Assembly (NCBI GenBank): GCA_964564535.1
Contig: CAZMBH010000034.1
Location: 1 to 10,179, forward strand
Direction of reading: 5' to 3'
Length of the DNA: 10,179 bases
Origin: GWC2-37-13 sp964564535
GTDB lineage: Bacteria > Patescibacteriota > Microgenomatia > UBA1406 > GWC2-37-13
Below are positions 1 to 6,792 of the stretch, piece by piece (the stretch's first letter is position 1; each line of letters begins with the position of its first letter). The notes under the pieces were generated by a model. That model searched no databases, was not told the DNA's origin, and saw only the letters and a program-made list of their open reading frames with translations. Position numbers and translations under genes: made by a program.

Positions 1-2050
1 GAGATGGTTCCATGTAAAAGACGCCCCGGCCTTCGGTTAAAGATCTTATGATCGTCGCATATCCGGAAAGTTCGGAAAGAGGTACGTGGCTTTTAATTAC
101 AACAGCGCGGGCTCTTTTTTCAGTACCAAGTATTTTCCCTCTTTTTGAAGAAATATCACCGATGGCAACTCCCATAAAGGCTTCAGGGATCGTGACTTCC
201 AACTTCATGATTGGTTCTACGAGTGTTGGACCAGCTTGTTTTACTGCATCATGAAGAGCCATTGATCCGGCAATTTTAAAAGCAATATCAGAAGAATCGA
301 CGTCGTGATAGCTTCCATCGACTAATGTTACCTGAAGATCGGTGATAGGATACCCCAATAAAACTCCTTTTTCTGTGGCTTCCATAACTCCTTTTTCAAC
401 CGATGGAATAAACTCTGATGGAATTGTTCCTCCTTTAATCTTATTAATGAATTTGATTCCTTCACCTCTAGCCAAAGGCTCAACGTTGATAACACAGTGT
501 CCATACTGACCATGACCTCCTGTTTGTTTGATATATTTTACTTCAACATCATTGGCGGCTTTTGTGATTGTTTCTTTATAGGCGACCTGTGGTTTACCAA
601 CCGTAACATTCATTCCCATCTCCCGCTTCATCCGGTCAACTAAAATTTCAAGATGAAGCTCTCCCATTCCGGACATAATTGTTTGATTGGTTTCATGATT
701 GACTTTAACTCTAAAAGTCGGATCTTCTTCAGCTAATCTTTGCAAAGCATAAGAAAGCTTTTCTTGATCAGCTTTGGTGGTTGGTTCAATCGCGAGTGAA
801 ATTACCGGTTCCGGAAAATTTATCTGCTCAAGAATGATTGGGCTATTTTGATCTGATAAAGTGTCACCGGTTTTTGTATCTTTCGGACCGATCACAGCGA
901 TAATTTCTCCGGAATAAGCCTTATCAATCTCTTCACGGGAATTGGCATGCATAAGGAGGATCCGGCTAACTCTTTCCTGCTTATTTCTATTGACGTTATA
1001 AACATAAGAACCGGATTCTAAAACCCCGGAATAAATTCTGACATAAGTTAGCTTTCCAACGTGGGGATCAAGCTGAATTTTAAAAGCTAACCCTGTAAAT
1101 TTCTCTTGTTGGTTTAAAGCCCGTTTTTCTTCAAGTTTTGTCAGCGGATTAATTCCAACAATATCTTTCAAATCAAGAGGTGAGGGGAGGAAATCAACAA
1201 TTGCATCAAGAACCGGTTGAACCGCTTTATTTCTTAGCGATGTTCCACAATAAACTGGAACGATCTTATAGGCGATCGTTGCTTTTCTCAGTGTAGCTTT
1301 TAATTCGTCAACAGTTATCTCTTCGCCATTTAAGTATTTATTTAGAAGAGCGTCATCATGCTCGGCTATCTGCTCAATCATTTTTGAGCGGGCCTTAGTA
1401 ACTTTATCTTTAATATCTTCTGGAATCGCGTCAGTTACGGTATATTTGATACCTTGAGGATCCTGATCCCAGATTTTAGCTTTCAAAGTCAAAAGATCAA
1501 TCACTCCTTTAAATTCAGACTCTTTCCCAATAGGAACAGTCATAATTATCGGATTAGCTCCGAGCCTATCTTTGATTTCGGCAACGGTTGCTTCAAAATC
1601 AGCTCCAAGCTTATCCATCTTATTAATAAAACAAATTCGTGGAACTTTATATTTATCAGCTTGACGCCAGACAGTTTCTGACTGACTCTGAACTCCTTCT
1701 TCGGCATCAAAAACGACTACACCTCCATCAAGAACACGAAGTGAACGTTCAACCTCAGCTGTAAAATCGACGTGGCCAGGAGTATCGATAATGTTAATTC
1801 TATTATTATTCCAAAAAGTGGTTGTGGCGGCAGAAACAATGGTAATTCCTCGTTCCCGCTCTTGAGGCATCCAATCTAGTTGAGTATCTCCATCGTCAAT
1901 GTCACCGATTTTGTAAGTTTTTCCGGTATAAAAAAGGAATCTTTCACTAGTGGTTGTTTTCCCGGAGTCAATATGGGCGATTACGCCAATATTACGAATT
2001 TTATCTAGTGGAACATTACGATTTTTAGTGACAACAGGTTGTTGAGCCAT
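1..2050 (-). CDS. fusA: Translation elongation factor G (EF-G), 3' end cut by window edge
   Basis: EF-G is the GTPase that drives tRNA-mRNA translocation on the ribosome. An open frame of 683 complete codons runs from ATG at 2050 off the left edge. EF-G is usually about 690-700 aa, so only roughly the last 10-25 residues are missing. G-domain motifs are all visible: P-loop AHIDSGKT (25-32), RGITI (67-71), DTPGH (89-93), NKMD (143-146) and a G5-like GTSLRNK (269-275). Domain III has SGMGELHLE (460-468). Domain IV has GGHGQYGH (511-518) and its tip loop SYHDVDS (580-586), with the histidine that reaches the decoding centre. Domain V ends with SGYATIIRSLTEGRG. The start is supported by the basic lead into KIRNIGVIAHID. 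No Shine-Dalgarno precedes it; a long hairpin ends 13 nt upstream. It lies downstream of rpsG, as in classical str operons. The P-loop Ser29 (commonly Ala) is a mild variant that also occurs in mitochondrial-type EF-G. The identification is secure. Confidence 0.98.
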   Translation of the reverse strand, partial: MAQQPVVTKNRNVPLDKIRNIGVIAHIDSGKTTTSERFLFYTGKTYKIGDIDDGDTQLDWMPQERERGITIVSAATTTFWNNNRINIIDTPGHVDFTAEVERSLRVLDGGVVVFDAEEGVQSQSETVWRQADKYKVPRICFINKMDKLGADFEATVAEIKDRLGANPIIMTVPIGKESEFKGVIDLLTLKAKIWDQDPQGIKYTVTDAIPEDIKDKVTKARSKMIEQIAEHDDALLNKYLNGEEITVDELKATLRKATIAYKIVPVYCGTSLRNKAVQPVLDAIVDFLPSPLDLKDIVGINPLTKLEEKRALNQQEKFTGLAFKIQLDPHVGKLTYVRIYSGVLESGSYVYNVNRNKQERVSRILLMHANSREEIDKAYSGEIIAVIGPKDTKTGDTLSDQNSPIILEQINFPEPVISLAIEPTTKADQEKLSYALQRLAEEDPTFRVKVNHETNQTIMSGMGELHLEILVDRMKREMGMNVTVGKPQVAYKETITKAANDVEVKYIKQTGGHGQYGHCVINVEPLARGEGIKFINKIKGGTIPSEFIPSVEKGVMEATEKGVLLGYPITDLQVTLVDGSYHDVDSSDIAFKIAGSMALHDAVKQAGPTLVEPIMKLEVTIPEAFMGVAIGDISSKRGKILGTEKRARAVVIKSHVPLSELSGYATIIRSLTEGRGVFYMEPS

Positions 2051-2063
2051 GAATAAAAGCTAT

Positions 2064-2134
2064 AAAGTTATAAAGTTCATCAAGTTCATCAAGAAATCAA
2101 ACAACTTGATAAACTTGAAAAACTTGACAAACTT
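2064..2134 (-). promoter_or_regulatory. Long imperfect hairpin in the rpsG-fusA intergenic mRNA
   Basis: On the mRNA strand, positions 2134-2105 pair with 2093-2064 around an 11-nt loop (2104-2094). I count 27 pairs out of 30 positions with three single mismatches (at 2079, 2072 and 2067). The innermost 14 positions pair without interruption. Four of the pairs are G-U wobbles, and the same positions would be A-C mismatches in an RNA from the plus strand. The stem begins 9 nt after the rpsG stop and ends 13 nt before the fusA ATG, so it fills the gap and abuts the ribosome landing site. No U-tract follows, so an intrinsic terminator is unlikely. Control of fusA translation or mRNA processing is inferred. 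Confidence 0.6.
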
Positions 2135-2137
2135 GAA
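2102..2137 (-). repeat. Four tandem 9-bp repeats (aaacttgaN on the plus strand)
   Basis: Four contiguous 9-bp units are visible on the plus strand with consensus aaacttgaN: caacttgat, aaacttgaa, aaacttgac and aaacttgaa. They form the 5' arm of the hairpin upstream of fusA. The opposite arm (about 2062-2093) contains degenerate inverted copies: catcaagtt then catcaag, preceded by two copies of ataaagtt. Opposed 9-bp arrays allow several pairing registers and could change copy number by replication slippage; both are inferences. Confidence 0.75.
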
Positions 2138-2143
2138 ACTTCT

Positions 2144-2617
2144 TTACCACTTAAGATGTGAGAACGCTTTGTTGGCATCTGCTAATTTTTCAGTTTGAGC
2201 TTTCTTTGCGACGGCGGCTCCCTGATTCTTGGAAGCTTCAATAATTTCAGCCAATAATTTTTGATCAAATGTATGAAACTCTTTATTGGTTCTGGCTTTA
2301 GCGGCATCAATAATCCAGTTCAATGCTAGTTTAAGTTTTCGTTCTCTCCTGACTTCAATTGGAACTAAATAAGAAGCGCCTCCAAGACGACGGGGTTTAA
2401 CTTCATGAATAGGGGAAACATTCTCAATCGCAAGATGCAACAATTTTAGAGGATCTTCTGAACTCTTTTTTAATTCCTCAATCATTTTATAAACAAGTCC
2501 CTCGGCAACCGATTTTTTACCGTTAATCATCAAATAATTGATTAATTTAGCCACCTCAAGGCTGTTAAAAAGTTTATCTTTTCTGAATACTCTTTTTTTG
2601 TAACTATGTCTTGGCAT
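2144..2617 (-). CDS. rpsG: 30S ribosomal protein S7
   Basis: S7 binds the 3' major domain of 16S rRNA, nucleates assembly of the 30S head and lines the E-site mRNA exit channel. The 157-aa product matches the usual length (about 156 aa). It shows the family hallmarks: MPRHSYKKR at the N-terminus, KLINYLMINGKKSVAE (24-39), the VKPRRLGGASYLVPIEVRRER segment near residues 73-93 that includes the beta-hairpin, and the terminal AFSHLKW (usually AFAHYRW). The ATG at 2617 gives the canonical start and lies 5 nt after the rpsL stop, so translational coupling is likely. No Shine-Dalgarno is visible; the upstream mRNA reads GTGCTTAATTAAT. In E. coli S7 is the autoregulator of the str operon through the rpsL-rpsG gap. 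The 5-nt gap here leaves no room for that element, so any feedback must act elsewhere (inference). Confidence 0.98.
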   Translation of the reverse strand: MPRHSYKKRVFRKDKLFNSLEVAKLINYLMINGKKSVAEGLVYKMIEELKKSSEDPLKLLHLAIENVSPIHEVKPRRLGGASYLVPIEVRRERKLKLALNWIIDAAKARTNKEFHTFDQKLLAEIIEASKNQGAAVAKKAQTEKLADANKAFSHLKW

Positions 2618-2622
2618 ATTAA

Positions 2623-3045
2623 TTAAGCACTTTTAACTTGTGGTTTTTTTGTTCCGTATTTTGATCTTGAACTGGTTCTTTTTTCAACTCCTGCCGCATC
2701 AAATTTACCACGGACAATATGATATTTCACTCCCGGCAAATCTTTAACTCTTCCACCTTTAACTAAGACGATCGAGTGTTCGGCTAAGTTGTGACCAACG
2801 CCCTGAATATAGGCAGTCACTTCCATTTTGTTTGAAAGTCTAACCCTGGCCACTTTTCTTAAAGCCGAGTTAGGCTTTTTTGGCGTCATGGTTTTAACAA
2901 TAGTACAAACACCACGTTTTAATGGATTGTTGGTCTTGTTATATCGCCTCTTTAATGAGTTAAAACTCATTTTCAAAGCAATCGACTTGGATTTTTTAAT
3001 CCTGTTTTTTCTCTTCCTTTTTATCAGTTGGTTGATTGTTGGCAT
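2623..3045 (-). CDS. rpsL: 30S ribosomal protein S12
   Basis: S12 lies at the decoding centre and helps monitor codon-anticodon pairing. From ATG at 3045 the protein is 140 aa and begins with the conserved MPTINQLIKR. An in-frame TTG four codons upstream (3057) would only add a non-conserved MQIN, so the ATG is preferred. Core motifs are KRGVCTIVKTMTPKKPNSALRK (43-64), GHNLAEHS (84-91) and GGRVKDLPGVKYH (97-109). The streptomycin-determining lysines (E. coli K42 and K87, here K56 and K101) are wild type, and D102 is the residue methylthiolated by RimO in other bacteria. The segment FNSLKRRYNKTNN (about 28-40) lengthens the N-terminal region by 13 residues compared with E. coli, as in Firmicutes. 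The first 50 nt of the gene overlap the end of rpoC in the +1 frame. No Shine-Dalgarno is visible. Confidence 0.98.
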   Translation of the reverse strand: MPTINQLIKRKRKNRIKKSKSIALKMSFNSLKRRYNKTNNPLKRGVCTIVKTMTPKKPNSALRKVARVRLSNKMEVTAYIQGVGHNLAEHSIVLVKGGRVKDLPGVKYHIVRGKFDAAGVEKRTSSRSKYGTKKPQVKSA

Positions 3046-6000
3046 ATTGATTTGCAAACTTACCGTAATATTTACTAATTAGCTCACTGGTGACCGGAAT
3101 TAATCTGCCAATTATAACATTTTCTTTCAGTCCTAACAAGTAATCTGTCTGGCCCTTGATAGCTGCAGACGATAGAACACTGGTTGTTTGTTCAAATGAT
3201 GCGGCTGATAACCAGGAGTCAGTGTGAATGGCTGCCCTGGTAATTCCAAGAATTGAAACTTTGCCAGAGGCTGGCCTTTCTCCTTTTGACAAAACCCGTT
3301 TATTTTCTTCTCCAAATCGAATTTTTGAAACAACCTCGTCCTTTATAAGGGAAGTGTCGCCTTCGTCTTCGATGATAACTTTATCACTCATTTTTCGGAT
3401 AATAACCTCAAAATGTTTATCATGAATAGCAATTCCTTGGGATTCATAAACATCTTGAATTTCATCTAACAGATAAATTTGAGCTGACCTCAAACCTTTA
3501 ATAGCTAAAATATCATCAATATCAAGATAACCTTCAGACATAGCTGTTCCAACGCTTATCAAATCACCATCTTTAATCTTTAATTTTTGGGCTTTTGGAA
3601 TCGTAAATTTTTGTTCCTGAACAGTTGAATCCTTGCTGAGAGCCGATATGGTGATATCATAAACTTCTTTTTCCGTATCTTCAACAATGGCAACTTTTCC
3701 GGCAATTTCTGCGATTGGGGAGACAATTTTTGGTGTTCGGGTTTCAAACAGTTCCTCAACCCGGGGAAGTCCCTGAGTAACATCGGAAATAACAATTCCT
3801 CCAAAGTGTCTGACCCTCATTGTTAACTGGGTTCCCGGTTCTCCGATTGATTGAGCTGCCATTACTCCAACTGGAACTCCGATTTCAACTATTTTGTTAG
3901 TTGAAAGATCAGTTCCATAACATTTTTGGCAGACTCCATAAGGGGAGCTACAATAAAGAGGTGAACGGACAGTGACTTTAGTAATGTTATTTTTTTCAAT
4001 TAAGGCAATTTTTTCGTCGTCAATTAATTCATTAGCCTTTAGGATGGTTTCTTTATTTTCAGTCACCAGGTCATTAAGGATAAAGCGGTTTCTAATTCTT
4101 TCCTTAAATTTGTCTCCTCGAGTTGTTCCCGTTGAAACCGTTAATCCTTCTTTAACCAAACAGTCTTCTTCACGGACAATCATATCATGAGAGGTATCAA
4201 CAAGTCGGCGGGTCAAGTATCCGGCATCGGCTGTTTTTAAAGCCGAATCGGTTAAACCTTTTCTAGCTCCCCGGGCTGATATAACATATTCAAATATTGA
4301 TAGACCTTGACGATAGTTTGATTTGGTTGGAACTTCAATAATTTTTCCCAACGGATCAACGACGAGACCTTTCATAGCTGCCAATTGTTTTAGTTGTTCT
4401 TTGGATGCTCTAGCTCCCCCTGATTTAATAATTATTTTTACAGGATTTTCTTCATCGAGCGCATTCCAAGTTTTGTCAGCTAATTTTTCTGTAACGTCAA
4501 TCCAGAGCTTATTTGAATAGCGTCTTTTTTCTTCAGAAGTAAGTAACCCCTGTTCGAAATTTTTTGTAATTTTTTTAATCTCATTTTCAGTTTCGGAAAT
4601 AATTTTGCTTTTTTCCGGAATTATCTGACAATCAAAGATTGATAAGGATAGACCTCCCGCAATTGTAGAAGCCCAGAAACCGATTTCTTTAAGGCGGTCA
4701 ATTAAATCTCCGACTTTTTCATTCTCAAAGATTTTCATGGCTGCAACAACAATATTCTTTAAGTCGGAAGCCTTTACTTCATCGTTTACAAATCGAAGTT
4801 CAGGTGGAAGGGCTTGGTTAAAAATGATCCGACCGACAGTTGTCTTGATTATTTTTCCGCCAACTCCAACGTTTATTGGTTGTCGTAATTTAATTTTACC
4901 AACAGCCTGGAATCTCATCGCTTCGTTTTCCGTTGCGAAAAACTTTAAGTCTTCTAAGCTTTCTGTATCTAAATGACTGTCAATTGTTGTTAAATAATAA
5001 CAACCTAAAGCCATTTCTTTATTTGGAAGAACGATAGGGGAACCATCGGATGGTTTCAAGAGATTGTGGTAAGGAAACATTCTTTGCTTAACTTCTTCAA
5101 TTGCCTTGCTTGATAATGGTAAAAATACACCCATAGCGTCTCCATCAAAATCAGCATTATATCCGGAACAAACGGCAGGGTGAAGTTTTATTGCGTTATC
5201 GTCTGTAAGAACAGGATAAAAACCCAAAACTGAAAGCTTATGAAGAGTTGGAGCTCGGTTAAGCAACACTGGATGATCTTTTGTGATCTCTTCCAGAATA
5301 TCATAAACAACAGAGTCCCTTTTTTCCAAGAACAATTTGGCGCTTTTAATATTTGGAGCCAATCCTCTAATGATAATTTCATGTAAAAGATAAGGTTTGA
5401 ATAATTCCAAAGCCATCTCTCTTGGGAGACCGCATTGATTAAGTTTTAATTCCGGACCGACAACAATAGTTGAACGTCCTGAATAATCAACTCGCTTACC
5501 AAGAAGATTTTGTCGGAACCTGCCCTGTTTCCCCCGCAAAATATCAGAAAGGGATTTTTGGACTTTAGTGTTTGATCCGGTCGAACGGCTTTTACCTCGG
5601 GATTTTTGTAAATCAATTAGTGAATCAACTGCCTCCTGAAGCATTCTTTTTTCGTTCCTCAAGATAATTTCCGGAGCACCGAGATCAATAAGTTGTTTTA
5701 ATCGATTGTTTCTATTAATAACCCGTCGGTAAAAATCATTTAGATCAGAAGTGGCGAATTTTCCTCCCGGTAATTGAACGACCGGACGGAGATCAGGAGG
5801 AATAACGGGTAAAACCGTGAGAACAATCCATTTTGGATCGATCTTAGCTTTAATGAAAGCTTCAAGAACTCGGGCTTTTTTTAGAAGTTTATTTCTTTTT
5901 TCGCCCTTAGTTTCATTTAATAATTCCAGTGAGTGAGCGTACTGTTTTGCAAGGTCAAAATTTGAAAGGATTTCATACAAAACTTCCGAACCCATTCCGA

Positions 6001-6790
6001 CGCTTAAAAAGTCAGAAACATTGTTTTCCTTAAAAAATAGATAGTCATCTTCTTCAATTACATCAAATGGTCTTATTGAACGGGCAATCTTCGCAACTCT
6101 TTCAAAATAAGCTGACTTTTTAGTCTTTGTGTCGGTCTGTTCATTTGACAATAACTTTAGTTGCTCGCGTTTTTTAAATTCAACTTCCTGTTTGGCAATT
6201 TCCCATTGTTCGCGATGTGCGATTTTTTTCTCAAGAAGTTGATATTGTTTCTCAAAGTTAACATTAATTTCTTCTTCCTTTTTAACAAAATCATCTTCAA
6301 TCTTTTTTAATTCGTCTTTTTGCAATTGATCAATGGTTTTTAAAGTTTTTTTCTGATTTTCTTTATCAACTTCTTTAACTAAATACAGAGCATAGTAAAT
6401 GATCCGTTCCAGCGCTTGTGGGGGAACATCAAGAATAATACTTAAAGTTGATGATGTTCCTTTGAAATACCAAATATGAGCAATAGGTGAGGCAAGTTTT
6501 ATATGACCCATTCGTTCTCTTCGGACTGCAGAAGTTGTAATTTCAACACCACAGCGGTCACAGACGATTCCCTTATAACGCATTCTTTTGTATTTACCAC
6601 AGTAACATTCATAGTCTTTTGTCGGGCCAAAAATCCTTTCATCAAAAAGACCGTCTTTTTCCGCTCGGAAGGTACGGTAGTTAATGGTTTCCGGCTTAAC
6701 AACTTCTCCATGAGACCATTTAATGATCGTTTCTGGAGAGGCGAAAGTAATTCTTAATCCGGAAAAATCAACTGTATTAATATCTTCCAT
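2996..6790 (-). CDS. rpoC: DNA-directed RNA polymerase subunit beta'
   Basis: Beta' carries the catalytic Mg-binding loop, bridge helix and trigger loop of RNA polymerase. The 1264-aa product is full length for a beta' without the large trigger-loop insertion of proteobacteria. In order: N-terminal zinc site C62, C64, C77, C80; a charged, probably coiled-coil insertion at about 141-235; rudder/lid region with QLPGGKFATSDLNDFYRR; KQGRFRQNLLGKRVDYSGRS (421-440); catalytic NADFDGD (545-551); bridge helix (about 831-865); second zinc site C877, C947, C954, C957; trigger loop (about 985-1012); and the C-terminal TDSWLSAASFEQTT and GLKENVIIGRLIP blocks. Residues next to the catalytic elements are atypical: A552 for the usual Gln, ISARGARKG in the bridge helix and MRVRHFGG in the trigger loop. 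The ATG lies 2 nt after the rpoB stop, which suggests coupling. The Lys/Glu-rich tail overlaps the start of rpsL. No frameshift is seen. Confidence 0.99.
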   Translation of the reverse strand: MEDINTVDFSGLRITFASPETIIKWSHGEVVKPETINYRTFRAEKDGLFDERIFGPTKDYECYCGKYKRMRYKGIVCDRCGVEITTSAVRRERMGHIKLASPIAHIWYFKGTSSTLSIILDVPPQALERIIYYALYLVKEVDKENQKKTLKTIDQLQKDELKKIEDDFVKKEEEINVNFEKQYQLLEKKIAHREQWEIAKQEVEFKKREQLKLLSNEQTDTKTKKSAYFERVAKIARSIRPFDVIEEDDYLFFKENNVSDFLSVGMGSEVLYEILSNFDLAKQYAHSLELLNETKGEKRNKLLKKARVLEAFIKAKIDPKWIVLTVLPVIPPDLRPVVQLPGGKFATSDLNDFYRRVINRNNRLKQLIDLGAPEIILRNEKRMLQEAVDSLIDLQKSRGKSRSTGSNTKVQKSLSDILRGKQGRFRQNLLGKRVDYSGRSTIVVGPELKLNQCGLPREMALELFKPYLLHEIIIRGLAPNIKSAKLFLEKRDSVVYDILEEITKDHPVLLNRAPTLHKLSVLGFYPVLTDDNAIKLHPAVCSGYNADFDGDAMGVFLPLSSKAIEEVKQRMFPYHNLLKPSDGSPIVLPNKEMALGCYYLTTIDSHLDTESLEDLKFFATENEAMRFQAVGKIKLRQPINVGVGGKIIKTTVGRIIFNQALPPELRFVNDEVKASDLKNIVVAAMKIFENEKVGDLIDRLKEIGFWASTIAGGLSLSIFDCQIIPEKSKIISETENEIKKITKNFEQGLLTSEEKRRYSNKLWIDVTEKLADKTWNALDEENPVKIIIKSGGARASKEQLKQLAAMKGLVVDPLGKIIEVPTKSNYRQGLSIFEYVISARGARKGLTDSALKTADAGYLTRRLVDTSHDMIVREEDCLVKEGLTVSTGTTRGDKFKERIRNRFILNDLVTENKETILKANELIDDEKIALIEKNNITKVTVRSPLYCSSPYGVCQKCYGTDLSTNKIVEIGVPVGVMAAQSIGEPGTQLTMRVRHFGGIVISDVTQGLPRVEELFETRTPKIVSPIAEIAGKVAIVEDTEKEVYDITISALSKDSTVQEQKFTIPKAQKLKIKDGDLISVGTAMSEGYLDIDDILAIKGLRSAQIYLLDEIQDVYESQGIAIHDKHFEVIIRKMSDKVIIEDEGDTSLIKDEVVSKIRFGEENKRVLSKGERPASGKVSILGITRAAIHTDSWLSAASFEQTTSVLSSAAIKGQTDYLLGLKENVIIGRLIPVTSELISKYYGKFANQYANNQPTDKKEEKKQD

Positions 6791-6792
6791 AA

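Noticed and set aside
1963..1977. EF-G P-loop serine (AHIDSGKT instead of AHIDAGKT)
   Set aside because: This Ser is a known variant in mitochondrial-type and some bacterial EF-G proteins and keeps the Walker A lysine and threonine, so it is not unusual enough to flag.
2059..2095. Possible internal promoter for fusA (TATAAC at 2072-2067, TATAGC at 2064-2059)
   Set aside because: No acceptable -35 hexamer lies 16-18 bp upstream of either box, and the AT-rich repeat makes chance -10-like strings likely.
2124..2129. Perfect TTGACA -35 hexamer on the plus strand
   Set aside because: It arises from the 9-bp repeat, has no TATAAT-like box 16-18 bp downstream and would only drive transcription antisense to rpsG.
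2926..2964. 13-residue insertion in S12 (FNSLKRRYNKTNN) relative to E. coli
   Set aside because: Firmicutes and other bacteria carry a comparable insertion at the same place (the YNS/FNS segment before KRGV), so it is a known length variant rather than a novelty.
3046..3057. TTG start for rpsL four codons upstream of the ATG
   Set aside because: The family begins at MPTINQL; the extra MQIN is not conserved and a TTG start is less likely than the adjacent ATG.
2828..3082. Plus-strand 84-aa hydrophobic reading frame resembling a membrane peptide
   Set aside because: It lies antisense to rpsL and the rpoC end. Its hydrophobicity follows from reading Lys/Arg/Asn-rich codons backwards, and no independent start signal is seen.
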